Source of the DNA: Lyngbya sp. CCAP 1446/10
GTDB taxonomy: Bacteria; Cyanobacteriota; Cyanobacteriia; Cyanobacteriales; Microcoleaceae
Assembly: GCF_026130175.1 (NCBI RefSeq)
Contig: NZ_JAIGNI010000056.1
Span: 1 to 38,162 of the forward strand
Direction: 5' to 3'
Length of the DNA: 38,162 nt
A program made the position numbers and the translations under genes. The notes under the pieces were generated by a model. It did not search any database. It saw only the letters and a list, made by a program, of their open reading frames with translations, and was not told the DNA's origin. Shown piece by piece: positions 7,167 to 15,680 of this stretch (the stretch's first letter is position 1; each line of letters begins with the position of its first letter).

Positions 7167-8825
7167 ATGGCAGCGCTGAATCGCTCTACTTTTCGTCGGC
7201 TACAAAACTTACCTCAAATTCCCAGCGTGTGGGAGGGCGATCGCCGACCGTTATCTAATGCTGACTCCCACATGATGCTAGAGGACGACGACGATCCAGA
7301 AGCCGGTGGCGAGTGCATTCTCTGGGTGGATGGCTCTGAAGGCATCGTCAGGGCTATGGACATGGTTGGCCCAGATGCCGGCCCAGAGGCGATCGTCCGG
7401 GCTCTGCTGCGGGCAATGGAACATCCCCAAAGTCCGGCTCCCGCAGTCCGCCCCCAAAAAATCGTAGTTAAAAACCGAGAAATTCAATTTTATCTGCGGG
7501 GCGTACTTCAAGATTTAGGGATTTCCATTGACTACGTACCGGAATTGCCCCTAATTGATGAAATATTTCGGGGCATGGAAGAAGTCGCTGTCAATCGGCC
7601 TCCCGAATTACCGCCTGAGTACGCCGAAGTTCTAATGGAAAAAGCTGCTCAAATTTGGCACGATGCTCCGTGGCGGACTTTGAGCGAACACCAAATTATA
7701 TCGATTGAAATCAATCAATGGGATGTCGCCAGCCTCTACGTGTCCGTATTGGGCCAAGGCAGAATGGATTACGGAGTTTTGCTGTACCGCTCTCTAGAAT
7801 CCTTGAAGCGGTTTCGAGAGCGAGTCGTCAATGATGACTCTTTTGAAGATTTAGAACAGGCTTTCTTAGGACAGGACTGTTTGTTTCTCACCTTTGAAAG
7901 TGCCGGCGATTTTGATGAAGATGACGAAGAAGACGAAATTGATTTAGCCGATTTGCCTCCATCGGAAATTGAACCGAATTTTGGCAACCTCCATCCTTTA
8001 GAAGGATTGCGATCGATTCTTTACGAAGAAGAAGCCCTGACGATGTTAGTTGCTCTCGAAGCATTTCACCGCTTTTTCCGCAACGGCCGCCGGAAATTGG
8101 GAGCAGATACATTTCCCACTCTCAGCAGTCGCTACCGCATCCCAATTCCACAGTCAGACGGAGAAATTCAACAAATCTCCGTTAAAGTTTCGACTATGCC
8201 CGAAGTATCTGACGAATTATTACAGATGCTTGGTGACGATGATGAGGACGATGATGATGATGATGATGATGATGACTTTGAAACGCCGTTGCTGCGGGAC
8301 GATTTGGTACCGCCGAATTCATTTTTGAGTCTGGGCGCAGTACCTTGGGATACGATAGACTTTCTGCGCGAAAATGTCCAATTTCACCAAGGTGCAGAAG
8401 GTGATATTAATGCCGCCGGAGATGGTTTGCCAATAATCATGATTCAAACTTCTCATCCGAAAGCGAAAACTATGATTCAGGATTTGAAAGAAGCTGGAGG
8501 GGTGAAGGCAATTGGTTTTAATCCGGGCGAAAATCCTTTTCAGGAGGAGGAATACGACTTGGGTATTTTGCAAACTAAAAATGGGGATTTGTATCTGTTT
8601 GGGGAGTTTAATGAAAATGATCCCGTCCATAAGGAAGCTCGCAAGAAGTGGGATCGACGTTGCAAATCAACTAATGGTTGGTGCGGTTTGATTATTGCTA
8701 AAGGGTTGATGGGTGCTTCTCGTGGTCAGCCTCAGCTTAAGGATATGATCGCTTTGCTGGAGGTGCGCTGGGTGTCGGCTAAAGATTTGGGAATTGGGCC
8801 GCTTCAGTTGATGCCGATGTTTTGA
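7167..8825 (+). CDS. Large acidic cyanobacterial protein (DUF6930-like)
   Basis: This 552-aa soluble protein has no signal peptide or membrane segment. The N-terminus (MAALNRSTFRRLQNLPQIP) resembles the start of a conserved cyanobacterial family now called DUF6930, whose function is unknown. The ATG at 7167 is chosen on that resemblance; an in-frame ATG at 7128 would add 13 residues. Notable are two acidic low-complexity stretches, one around residues 250-265 (DFDEDDEEDEIDL) and one around 355-367 that is nearly pure Asp, encoded by a GAT/GAC run at 8237-8276. They look like flexible linkers between three folded parts. The C-terminal part (about 375-552) is rich in Gly and hydrophobics. The family name is recalled and not verified. 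Confidence 0.75.
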   Translation: MAALNRSTFRRLQNLPQIPSVWEGDRRPLSNADSHMMLEDDDDPEAGGECILWVDGSEGIVRAMDMVGPDAGPEAIVRALLRAMEHPQSPAPAVRPQKIVVKNREIQFYLRGVLQDLGISIDYVPELPLIDEIFRGMEEVAVNRPPELPPEYAEVLMEKAAQIWHDAPWRTLSEHQIISIEINQWDVASLYVSVLGQGRMDYGVLLYRSLESLKRFRERVVNDDSFEDLEQAFLGQDCLFLTFESAGDFDEDDEEDEIDLADLPPSEIEPNFGNLHPLEGLRSILYEEEALTMLVALEAFHRFFRNGRRKLGADTFPTLSSRYRIPIPQSDGEIQQISVKVSTMPEVSDELLQMLGDDDEDDDDDDDDDDFETPLLRDDLVPPNSFLSLGAVPWDTIDFLRENVQFHQGAEGDINAAGDGLPIIMIQTSHPKAKTMIQDLKEAGGVKAIGFNPGENPFQEEEYDLGILQTKNGDLYLFGEFNENDPVHKEARKKWDRRCKSTNGWCGLIIAKGLMGASRGQPQLKDMIALLEVRWVSAKDLGIGPLQLMPMF

Positions 8826-8930
8826 AGGAAGAGTTGACAGTTGTCAGTTGTCAGTTGTCAGTTGACAGTTGATAGTTGACAGTTGTTAGTTGACAGTTGT
8901 CAGACGGAAGACGGAAGACGGAAGATGTAA
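8826..8930. repeat. GTTGACAGTTGTCA and GGAAGAC tandem repeats
   Basis: A series of AGTTGTCAGTTGTC/AGTTGACAGTT units (8833-8900) is followed by three copies of ACGGAAG (about 8903-8923). The DNA is low-complexity and intergenic, with no coding content. Confidence 0.85.
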
Positions 8931-8991
8931 AAGTAATATGTAAGGTTCTCTTCAGCGCACCCTATTTGTTGAATTATTCAGGAGAATGATT

Positions 8992-9246
8992 ATGTCAAAT
9001 TCTACTCAAAAGCGAGAAGTGTTGGTCGCCATTGACGCCGAATTCGCTGATAAAATAGACCAGCTTACTGATAATTGGACGGAGGCGATCGAACAAGCTC
9101 TCCGTCTCTGGTACGCTAAGCAAATAGAAGATAAGTTACGGAAATTTTATCAAAACCGCAGCCAAGAAGATATTCAGGATGAACAAGAGTGGTTTGATTT
9201 TGTAGAAGAACAGATAGAGGAAGCATGGAACGCCGATGGACTCTAA
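8992..9246 (+). CDS. Antitoxin of a MazEF/PemIK-type pair
   Basis: This 84-aa acidic protein has a basic N-terminus (STQKREVLVAIDAEFADKI), which could bind DNA, and a charged helical C-terminus (EDIQDEQEWFDFVEEQIEEAW) of the kind that wraps the toxin. Two ATGs are close together. Shine-Dalgarno AGGAGA at 8980-8985 is seven bases from the ATG at 8992 but only touches the one at 8986, so 8992 is chosen. The reading frame overlaps the following MazF-type gene by 11 bp, the usual arrangement for antitoxin-first TA operons with translational coupling. Identification rests mainly on that context; the DNA-binding fold (possibly ribbon-helix-helix) is not proven. Confidence 0.75.
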   Translation: MSNSTQKREVLVAIDAEFADKIDQLTDNWTEAIEQALRLWYAKQIEDKLRKFYQNRSQEDIQDEQEWFDFVEEQIEEAWNADGL

Positions 9247-9607
9247 TTCAATAATTACAACTTATCCCAGACAAGGGGAGATTTATCTTTCAAGGGCTTT
9301 GCGTCAGTTGGGAGATACAAAAAAAAGACCTGTAGTTGTGGTTTCTCCTGACATCCGCAACGAGTTTAGCGATTCTGTGATTGTTGTTCCTTTTACAAGT
9401 AACCTTGCGGGCGTAGAGAATCCTACTCGCATCTTAATTCCGGCGGGTGAGGGAGGATTACAAGCTGATTCTTTAGCTGTTTGCGAAAATGTCTCTGCTT
9501 TGCGCCAAACTTATCTGGAACAAGGCCCTTACGGTGAAATTAGTGCGGATTTTTTAGGGAGAATTCAGAGAGGGGTGCAAGTGGCGATCGGCATTTACGC
9601 ACTTTGA
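9236..9607 (+). CDS. MazF/PemK-type endoribonuclease toxin
   Basis: This 123-aa protein has the PemK/MazF fold markers: GEIYLSR near the N-terminus, then KKRPVVVVSPD (the conserved R-P-V-V-V-x-P segment), IVVPFTSN in the middle, and the Asp-Ser plus Leu pattern LQADSLAVCENVSAL. Members cut single-stranded mRNA at short sequence motifs to arrest growth; the cut site cannot be predicted here. The start codon lies inside the antitoxin gene, 11 bp before its stop. The protein seems full length with no frameshift, so the pair is likely functional. Confidence 0.9.
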   Translation: MDSNSIITTYPRQGEIYLSRALRQLGDTKKRPVVVVSPDIRNEFSDSVIVVPFTSNLAGVENPTRILIPAGEGGLQADSLAVCENVSALRQTYLEQGPYGEISADFLGRIQRGVQVAIGIYAL

Positions 9608-9667
9608 ATGTTTCGGAAATTCTAAAATTTGTTACAATCTGTAAAAATACTGGAAAGGATAGGTAAA

Positions 9668-11104
9668 ATGCGGGTTGCGATCGCAGGTGCGGGACTGGCT
9701 GGAATGACCACAGCAGTCGATTTAGTGGATGCTGGCCACGAAGTAGAAATTTTTGAATCCCGCCCCTTTGTCGGCGGCAAAGTCGGCAGTTGGGTAGATC
9801 CAGACGGCAATCACGTTGAAATGGGTTTGCACGTCTTCTTCGGCTGCTATTATAACTTATTTGCTCTGATGAAAAAAGTGGGAGCTTTTGACGATTTGCT
9901 CCTCAAAGATCACGTCCACACTTTTATCAATCGAGGCGGCGAAATCGGTTCTTTAGATTTTCGCTTTCCCGTGGGTGCTCCTTTGCACGGTTTGAAGGCA
10001 TTTTTTACTACATCCCAGCTAACCGTACAAGACAAAATCCAAAATTCGATCGCCCTGGGAACTAGCCCGATCGTCCGTGGTTTGATAGACTTTGACGGGG
10101 CTATGAAAACGATCCGCAATTTAGATAAAGTTAGCTTTGCTGACTGGTTCCGGGGTCAAGGCGGCAACCAAAACTCGCTCAAAAGACTCTGGAACCCGAT
10201 CGCCTACGCACTAGGTTTCATCGACACCGAAAATATTTCTGCCCGGTGTATGTTGACAATCTTCCAATTCTTTGCTACAAAAACCGAAGCCTCTGTCATG
10301 CGGATGCTAGCCGGTTCTCCCAACGAATATTTGCACAAACCAATTGTGGCATATTTGGAAAGCAAAGGAACCAAAATTTACACGCGACGCAGAGTTCGAG
10401 AAATTCAGTTTCAAGAAGCCGAAGAAACGCGCGTGACAGGTCTGGTAGTAGCTAACGGCGAAACAGAAGAAAATATCACCGCAGACGCTTACGTTTTCGC
10501 CTGCGACGTTCCTGGAATTCAGAAAATATTGCCCCCAGCTTGGCGAAAGTGGTCGGAATTTGACAACATTTATAAGTTAGATACGGTGCCGGTTGCTACT
10601 GTACAATTACGGTTCGACGGTTGGGTAACGGAACTGGAAGATGAAGCCAAGCGCAAACAGTTGAGCCACGCTGTAGGCATCGATAATTTGCTATATTCAG
10701 CAGATGCAGATTTTTCTTGTTTTGCCGATTTGGCACTAACAAGTCCCAAGGATTATTATAAAGAAGGACAAGGTTCTCTGTTGCAATTGGTTCTGACACC
10801 GGGCGATCCGTTTATCAAACAAAGCAATGAGGCGATCGCCCAACACGTACTCAAGCAAGTTCAGGATTTATTTCCCTCAGCACGGGAATTAAACATGACT
10901 TGGTACAGTGTAGTTAAGTTGGCTCAATCTTTGTATCGCGAAGCACCGGGAATGGATGTTTTCCGCCCTGCTCAAAAAACTCCTGTTTCTAACTTCTTTC
11001 TAGCAGGAAGTTACACTCAGCAAGATTACATTGACAGTATGGAAGGAGCGACACTTTCCGGGCATCAAGCGGCCAAGGTAATTCTCGAAGCTTACGGTCA
11101 TTAG
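9668..11104 (+). CDS. crtQ: 9,9'-di-cis-zeta-carotene desaturase
   Basis: This 478-aa FAD-dependent enzyme converts zeta-carotene through neurosporene to lycopene in carotenoid synthesis, at the membrane. The N-terminus [13 protein letters not shown] is the FAD-binding GxGxxG motif, followed by the desaturase signature [16 protein letters not shown]. The central [11 protein letters not shown] and the C-terminal [20 protein letters not shown] split motif are typical of plant-type phytoene and zeta-carotene desaturases. Overall character is closer to CrtQ/ZDS than to phytoene desaturase CrtP. The ATG at 9668 is chosen because it gives the standard start and follows an AAAGGATAGG-like ribosome site; an upstream frame extension of 13 residues looks unreal. 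An SRPBCC gene follows, a known neighbour in cyanobacteria. Confidence 0.95.
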   Translation: MRVAIAGAGLAGMTTAVDLVDAGHEVEIFESRPFVGGKVGSWVDPDGNHVEMGLHVFFGCYYNLFALMKKVGAFDDLLLKDHVHTFINRGGEIGSLDFRFPVGAPLHGLKAFFTTSQLTVQDKIQNSIALGTSPIVRGLIDFDGAMKTIRNLDKVSFADWFRGQGGNQNSLKRLWNPIAYALGFIDTENISARCMLTIFQFFATKTEASVMRMLAGSPNEYLHKPIVAYLESKGTKIYTRRRVREIQFQEAEETRVTGLVVANGETEENITADAYVFACDVPGIQKILPPAWRKWSEFDNIYKLDTVPVATVQLRFDGWVTELEDEAKRKQLSHAVGIDNLLYSADADFSCFADLALTSPKDYYKEGQGSLLQLVLTPGDPFIKQSNEAIAQHVLKQVQDLFPSARELNMTWYSVVKLAQSLYREAPGMDVFRPAQKTPVSNFFLAGSYTQQDYIDSMEGATLSGHQAAKVILEAYGH

Positions 11105-11253
11105 TCATTGGTCATTAGTCATTGGTCATTAGTCGATAGACTGAAAAATGTAAAATGCTAAAAGCTAATGATTTTCTCTCGTTCCCAGCCAGAGACTGGG
11201 AACGAAAAAAAAATTAGAAAAAAAACAATCTAAAATCTAAAATCTAAAATAGA
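11105..11253. repeat. CATTAGT repeats and GTTCCCAG palindrome
   Basis: Tandem GTCATTGGTCATTA units follow the crtQ stop. At 11180-11204 CGTTCCCAG and CTGGGAACG form a 9-bp stem with a 7-nt loop, followed by an A-run; this is a palindrome or a weak terminator. ATCTAAA units precede the next gene, which therefore has no visible Shine-Dalgarno sequence. Confidence 0.75.
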
Positions 11254-11700
11254 ATGACTGATTGGTTAGAACATAGTGTACAAGTAGAAGTGGCAATTCC
11301 CATCGAATTAGCGTGGGAACTCTGGTCTGATTTAGAGCAATTGCCGCGCTGGATGAAGTGGATAGAATCTGTTCATATTCTCGAAGAAAATCCAGAATTA
11401 TCGCGCTGGAAACTCGCAACGGGCGGGTTAGAATTTAGCTGGCTTTCTCGGATTGTCAAATTAGTCCCGAATCAGATCATGCAGTGGGAATCGGTGGACG
11501 GTTTGCCAAATCGTGGTGCGGTGCGATTTTACGATCGCAAAAACACCAGTATTGTCAAACTAACGGTAGCTTACGGAATTCCCGGCTGGCTGGCCAAATT
11601 GATGGACAATTCATTTCTAGCGGGAGTAGTTGAATCGACTCTTCAGGCTGACTTGGAAAGGTTTAAAGAGTATGCTTTGAAAGTTAAGGCGACATCTTGA
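11254..11700 (+). CDS. SRPBCC (START-like) family protein
   Basis: This 148-aa protein has the Bet v1/START-like layout: an N-terminal strand and helix with the family phrase VEVAIPIELAWELWSDLEQLPRWMKWI, a run of beta-strands, and a C-terminal amphipathic helix (LERFKEYALKVK). Such cyclase/dehydrase-like domains bind hydrophobic ligands in a deep cavity. It sits 149 bp after crtQ on the same strand, so a role in carotenoid handling is a reasonable inference, but there is no direct evidence. It is full length for a single SRPBCC domain. Confidence 0.85.
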   Translation: MTDWLEHSVQVEVAIPIELAWELWSDLEQLPRWMKWIESVHILEENPELSRWKLATGGLEFSWLSRIVKLVPNQIMQWESVDGLPNRGAVRFYDRKNTSIVKLTVAYGIPGWLAKLMDNSFLAGVVESTLQADLERFKEYALKVKATS

Positions 11701-11713
11701 ATTTTGAGGACTA

Positions 11714-11756
11714 AAGTCCTGACTACAAACCGCATCTTCGTTTGTAGTCAGGACTT
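11714..11756. terminator. Perfect 17-bp hairpin after the SRPBCC gene
   Basis: The arms at 11714-11730 (AAGTCCTGACTACAAAC) and 11740-11756 are perfect reverse complements around a 9-nt loop. The hairpin starts 14 bases after the stop codon, so it can act as a terminator or mRNA-stabilising stem, though no T-run follows. It is also part of a wider dispersed repeat (see 11757). Confidence 0.7.
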
Positions 11757-11830
11757 CAGATAAGACTCGGCGGTTGAAACCGCGACTACACAAACGATGT
11801 CCGCCTCCGCGGACTAAGAAATCAAGGGGA
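11757..11830. repeat. Dispersed CGGTTGAAACCGCG repeat, copy 1
   Basis: It contains AAGACTCGGCGGTTGAAACC then CGCGACTACA and the palindrome TCCGCCTCCGCGGA. The same ordered blocks occur at about 24655-24720 and 26980-27040, all in this orientation. No coding sequence is seen. Confidence 0.8.
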
Positions 11831-11899
11831 TATTTAAGTCGGATTTGGTATTGCCTCAGTATCATAGAGATATGCTGCTGATTGCTTCCCGGTTCAGTT

Positions 11900-13930
11900 A
11901 TGAGTTATTGCCTCAACCCCGCCTGTCAAAACCCGCAAAATGCCGATCGAACTCAATTCTGCCTGAGTTGCGGCTCCAAACTGTTGCTGAGAGAGCGTTA
12001 CCGCGCCATCAAACCCCTGGGGCGCGGCGGTTTCGGTCGCACTTTTTTAGCAATAGACCAAGACAAACCCTCAAAACCGCGCTGTGCAATCAAACAGTTT
12101 TTCCCCCTATCCCAAGGAACCAGCAGCAGCGAAAAAGCAGCAGAATTATTCAACCGAGAAGCCGTGCGGCTGGACGAATTGGGGAAACACCCGCAAATTC
12201 CCGAATTGCTAGCGCACTTTCAACAGGAACGCTATCAGTATTTAGTGCAAGAATTTATAGAAGGTGAGAATTTACAGCAAGAATTAGTGCGGAATGGGCC
12301 TTTCAGCGCCAATCAAATTTTGAGTTTGCTGAATGATTTATTACCAGTATTAGAATTTGTACACTCGCGCAGTGTAATTCACCGAGACATTAAACCGCCC
12401 AATATTATCCGCCGCCGCATTTCTCAAACTCCAATTATTTATACTTACCCAACATTAACCGGAGAATTAGTTTTAGTTGATTTTGGCGCGGCCAAACTTG
12501 TGGAAGGTTTGAAAGAAACCGGTACAGTAATCGGTTCGCCGGAATTCGTCGCGCCGGAACAAATTAGAGGTCAAGCGGTTTATGCTAGCGATTTGTACAG
12601 TTTGGGTGTTACTTGCATTTATTTACTGACTCAAATATCTCCGTTTGATTTGTTCGATATCAATCAAGATGTTTGGGTTTGGCGAGATTTTTTGAAGGTT
12701 CAAATCGATCCGAAATTAAGCCGCATTCTGGACAAAATGATCGAGTCTAGTCTCAGTCGCCGCTACAAATCTGTAGCTGAGATTCTCCAAGATTTGCAGC
12801 CGCAGCAGTCGCCTCCACGGATTCCCCCGACTCCCGCGCCAAGAGCAATTCCAGTCCCACAGACTGCGCCTGCGGTGCAGAATACGGTGCCGCCAACGGT
12901 TGCAGGCACGATTATACCTGTGCCCCGGAACCAGCGGGTTTTGCCGGCCCGCGCGCCCACTTGGAGGTGCGTTCATACTCTGGTAGGGCATTCTAATGCT
13001 GTCACGTCGGTAGCTTTCAGTCCTGATGGGGCGACTTTGGCTAGCGGGAGTGAGGATAAGACGATTGAGATTTGGAAGTTGGAGGCGGGTAAGCGCTGGT
13101 ACACTCTGACGGGTCATTCTGACTGGGTGACTTGTGTGGCGTTTAGTCCTGATGGTGCGACTTTGGCTACCGGTGGCCGGGATAAGACGATTCAAATTTG
13201 GGATTTGAATAAGGGTAAGTGGTGGTACGCTTTGCGCGGTCATGAGGATCGGGTTTATGCTGTGGCGTTCAGTCGCGACGGTCAGGTTTTGGCTAGCGGT
13301 AGTCGGGACAAGACTGTGCAGTTGTGGAATTTGAATAAGGGTAGGCCGATGTCGGTTTTGACTGGTCACGCTGGCGGGGTGGAGGCGGTGGCTTTTAGTC
13401 CGGGTGGGGAGTTTTTGGCGACGGGGAGTCGGGATAAGACTTTGCAGTTGTGGGATTGGCGCAATGGTCGATCGATTTGTACTTTAGCAGAGTACGGGGA
13501 TTGGGTGCGGGCGATCGCCTTTGTTGGAACCCCCCCCAGCCCCCCCTTGGTAAGGGGGGGAGTTGGAGAAGGATCTACTCCTCCCTTGGTAAGGGGGGGA
13601 GTTGGAGAAGGATCGATTTTGGTTAGTGGGAGTCGGGATGGTACGGCGAAGCTGTGGCGGGTGGATGTTGACGGGCGAGGGACGCTGCTGCGGAGTATGA
13701 GGGACAATTCTGGGGATGTTTTGTGTGTGGCATTTAGCCCGGATGGTGGGGTTTTGGCGACGGGGAGTCGGGATGGTTCGATTTATTTGTGGGATGCGGC
13801 GACGGGGGGTTTGCTGGAACTTCTGACGGGGCACGGGGGGGAGGTTTTGTCGGTGGCGTTTGGTGCTGATGGGTGTTTGGCTAGCGGTTCGGGCGATCGA
13901 ACTGTGAAGATTTGGCGGGTTGGGAATTAG
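11900..13930 (+). CDS. Ser/Thr protein kinase with zinc ribbon and WD40 propeller
   Basis: This 676-aa protein starts with a zinc-ribbon-like knot (Cys4, Cys9, Cys21, Cys24). The eukaryotic-type kinase domain (about 33-295) shows the P-loop GRGGFGRT (41-48), the ATP lysine in CAIKQF (Lys65), HRDIKPPN with catalytic Asp163, DFG at 194-196 and the APE-like VAPEQ. After a Pro-rich linker (about 300-350), seven WD40 blades (about 356-676) end in IW or LW dipeptides. The ATG at 11900 gives the usual MSYCLNPAC start; another lies at 11882. Odd: blade 5 has about 30 extra residues where SPDG should stand, encoded by an intergenic-type palindromic repeat at about 13528-13614. All kinase catalytic residues are present. 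Substrates are unknown; the propeller probably recruits them. Confidence 0.95.
   Translation: MSYCLNPACQNPQNADRTQFCLSCGSKLLLRERYRAIKPLGRGGFGRTFLAIDQDKPSKPRCAIKQFFPLSQGTSSSEKAAELFNREAVRLDELGKHPQIPELLAHFQQERYQYLVQEFIEGENLQQELVRNGPFSANQILSLLNDLLPVLEFVHSRSVIHRDIKPPNIIRRRISQTPIIYTYPTLTGELVLVDFGAAKLVEGLKETGTVIGSPEFVAPEQIRGQAVYASDLYSLGVTCIYLLTQISPFDLFDINQDVWVWRDFLKVQIDPKLSRILDKMIESSLSRRYKSVAEILQDLQPQQSPPRIPPTPAPRAIPVPQTAPAVQNTVPPTVAGTIIPVPRNQRVLPARAPTWRCVHTLVGHSNAVTSVAFSPDGATLASGSEDKTIEIWKLEAGKRWYTLTGHSDWVTCVAFSPDGATLATGGRDKTIQIWDLNKGKWWYALRGHEDRVYAVAFSRDGQVLASGSRDKTVQLWNLNKGRPMSVLTGHAGGVEAVAFSPGGEFLATGSRDKTLQLWDWRNGRSICTLAEYGDWVRAIAFVGTPPSPPLVRGGVGEGSTPPLVRGGVGEGSILVSGSRDGTAKLWRVDVDGRGTLLRSMRDNSGDVLCVAFSPDGGVLATGSRDGSIYLWDAATGGLLELLTGHGGEVLSVAFGADGCLASGSGDRTVKIWRVGN
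13530..13614. repeat. Palindromic repeat embedded in the kinase gene
   Basis: A C-run and G-run palindrome (CCCCCTTGGTAAGGGGGG) followed by AGTTGGAGAAGGATC occurs twice at a 39-bp period. The identical 32-bp cores are 13544-13575 and 13583-13614. The unit encodes PPLVRGGVGEGS, so both copies keep the reading frame. Its composition is unlike the rest of the WD40 coding sequence but typical of intergenic elements in filamentous cyanobacteria. Confidence 0.9.
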
Positions 13931-13974
13931 GGCGGTGGATGTGGGTGTCTGCTTTAAAAATTTTATTTTTGTGC

Positions 13975-14004
13975 TTGACAGGCGATCGAATGTTGTGCTA
14001 AGTT
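13975..14004 (+). promoter_or_regulatory. Promoter of tRNA-Val
   Basis: A consensus -35 TTGACA (13975-13980) stands 18 bp before TAAGTT (13999-14004), which is preceded by TGC, giving an extended -10. Transcription would start near 14011, a few bases before the tRNA at 14017. Confidence 0.7.
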
Positions 14005-14016
14005 ATTAATTCGTGA

Positions 14017-14090
<74 letters not shown>

Positions 14091-14097
14091 TCTTATA

Positions 14098-14122
14098 AAG
14101 CCCGCTCTGGTAGCGGGTTTTG
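14098..14122 (+). terminator. Terminator of tRNA-Val
   Basis: CCCGCT (14101-14106) and AGCGGG (14112-14117) form a stem around CTGGT, flanked by AAAG on the left and followed by TTTTGTTGTTTTT. It begins eight bases after the tRNA. Confidence 0.85.
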
Positions 14123-14293
14123 TTGTTTTTACAGCTATTGTTATGAATTCCACGACATTAGACATTCTCAATTAGGAGTGACAAAATGTGACAAGCTCTG
14201 ACAAGATTAGCGATGAAACAGCGATGATAGTCAGCGAAGCGGGTTACAGCTTTTTAACCTCTGAAAATGAGGTTTGCTTTAAAGGAGAAACCA

Positions 14294-14470
14294 GTGGCAG
14301 GAACTGTCAGAATTGAAAATTTTCAGGAACGGTTGAGACTGGCTTGGCGTTGGCAAGGTAAGCGTTATTGGCTCTCCATGAACTTGCCCTACACCCAAAT
14401 CAACTGCAAAGCCGCCGAAATCAAGGCTCGGCAGATTGAGCTTGACATTGCCAGCAACAATTTTGGGTAG
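14294..14470 (+). pseudogene. Integrase N-terminal fragment
   Basis: The 58-residue remnant matches the arm DNA-binding domain of phage-type tyrosine integrases: the GTVRIENFQERLRLAWRWQG start, then RYWLSMNLPYT and AAEIKARQIELDIASNNF. A good ribosome site, AAGGAG (14282-14287), stands six bases before GTG 14294, so that start is preferred over ATG 14267. The frame stops inside the left inverted repeat of the IS1 element at 14466, and no catalytic domain (R..HxxR..Y) is found afterwards. It lies just after tRNA-Val, a common integration target, so it is probably the relic of an integrated element. Confidence 0.7.
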
Positions 14471-15278
14471 TCCTGCATAGCAAGGAAAATTAAGGATTTT
14501 AATTTATAAGTAAACTCGCGTTATACTCATGAATAAAATACCAAATTCCTCCTATATGATTGGAGAGTTTTTTAGAGAAGGAAAGAGTTTTTCTGACCAA
14601 TCGAGATATTCTTTGTCTCATAGTATTATTAAATCTTTCTATATAGTTTGTCAGACCAGTTTCTTTTCCTACTGCCTTGTCTCTATTTTTAGGAAAAACT
14701 GTGACCTAGGCATTCCAAAAGTCTGTATAAGTCACGGCACATTGACCATAAACTTGTGGTAAAGAATCCCATAATCCCTGTGTACCACCTTGATCTCTTT
14801 TGCCAATATATACTTCAACAATTTATGAAGGTTGATACATCAATTGCCAACCAGATCCACTGCTTGTTATCCTTAGAGCCTACAAATCACCACATTTCAT
14901 CGCATTGAATTGTTAGTTTCTCTTTCTTTTTTGACTTCACTTCTACTTCTCTTTTTACAGCTCCTAACTTTTGGTTCACATAGTATTGTAACCACCGTTC
15001 CGAAACTCCAGTCGCTCTCACAATCCCAGCCAGAGATATCTTTTCTAATAAAAGTCGATCTATCAACCATGATTGTTGGTGCTGAACTCGGTTGATGTCT
15101 GGGAGATATGACAAATTGTCTGCTACAATCTCGACATTTAAAATTTTGTTTGCCGGAGCGAGTGCGACCATTTTTCAAGATGTATTCAAAGTTGCACTTG
15201 GGACAGTTCATAAGCTAAAATTTAATGTAGGTTGAAAGAGTAAAATTATACACATTTTCCTTGTTATGCAGGACTACC
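14466..15278 (-). mobile_element. Decayed IS1-family insertion sequence
   Basis: The 813-bp element is bounded by 25-bp inverted repeats, 14466-14490 and 15254-15278 (GGTAGTCCTGCAT then AACAAGGAAAAT or AGCAAGGAAAAT), which match at 24 of 25 positions. It encodes an IS1 transposase in broken frames on the minus strand. No 8-9-bp target duplication is visible: the bases outside the repeats are ACAATTTTG on the left and GCTCTGGTA on the right. Different truncated genes lie on each side, which suggests an IS-adjacent deletion after insertion. Confidence 0.85.
14510..15211 (-). pseudogene. IS1 transposase InsAB, frameshifted and with stops
   Basis: The InsA part begins MNCPKCNFEYILKNGRTR at 15211 with a zinc-finger CxxC...CxxC pattern (CRDCSRQFV). 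It shifts frame near 15080 into LLLEKISLAGIVRATGVSER, the IS1 helix-turn-helix region. The catalytic InsB part begins LTIQCDEMW but hits TGA where Ser is expected, then continues with FVGSKDNKQWIWLAIDVST and, in other frames, VYIGKRDQGG, TYTDFWNA and ERFNNTMRQRISRLVRKT. At least two stops and two frameshifts make it non-functional. The element may still be moved in trans, because both ends are intact. Confidence 0.85.
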
Positions 15279-15322
15279 GCTCTGGTATATTCTTGCAGCT
15301 TTCTTTGTTTCTCTGGATTCAT
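15275..15322 (-). pseudogene. Truncated start of a cyanobacterial transposase-like ORF
   Basis: An ATG at 15322 opens MNPEKQRKLQEYTRAV and runs into the right end of the IS1 element. This opening resembles the N-terminus of a widespread cyanobacterial family (MNPEKQQ-LQE..., ISKra4-like transposases). The continuation is not found at the other IS1 end, so it was lost. With only 16 residues the family name is tentative. Confidence 0.35.
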
Positions 15323-15407
15323 GATTGTTCGAGAGTGGTAAATATATTTAATTATGGACTAATGATTGACCTGATATTTATGAGTATAAATATTAATTTT
15401 ATAAGTG

Positions 15408-15680
15408 TTATGCTCCTTTTTCCGGTGGATAGTTGTGAATTTCCCTGGAGATGCGAAACATCAATTCCTGTTTTGCTTCCGCACAAATTTCCCGATAGAT
15501 TGCATAGGAAAAATTTGGATTTTGAGGACATTTAATAATTTGATGTTTTTCAATCTCCATGATTAATCTGGTCACAGCTTTCTGTCGCCCTAAAGTTTTA
15601 GGCTGGTGATTTTTGGCAGCTATGGCTAGCTGTTTGAGCCGATCGTCAATTTCGTCCTTAGTAGGCATCTCTTGTTCCAA
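15408..15680 (-). pseudogene. Short ORF resembling the N-terminus of a sigma-70-like protein
   Basis: The 90-aa ORF (LKQLAIAAKNHQPKTLGRQK near the start, REIHNYPPEKGA at the end) resembles the N-terminal part of cyanobacterial sigma-70-family proteins, where a KTxGRQxAL segment is followed by YEEIYAEA-like and YNPERGEV-like motifs. It ends abruptly at a TAA where those proteins continue into the sigma domains, and the following DNA is AT-rich and non-coding. I read it as a truncated remnant next to the IS1 island. It could also be a small stand-alone protein. The resemblance is from memory and needs a search. Confidence 0.4.

Noticed and set aside
12716..13369. Long minus-strand ORF of 217 aa opposite the kinase WD40 region
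   Set aside because: It is the antisense of periodic WD40 codons. It has no ribosome site, and its repeats mirror the blades of the real gene.
14529..14762. Plus-strand ORF of 77 aa inside the IS1 element
   Set aside because: It is antisense to decayed InsB. Recognisable IS1 transposase motifs are on the other strand.
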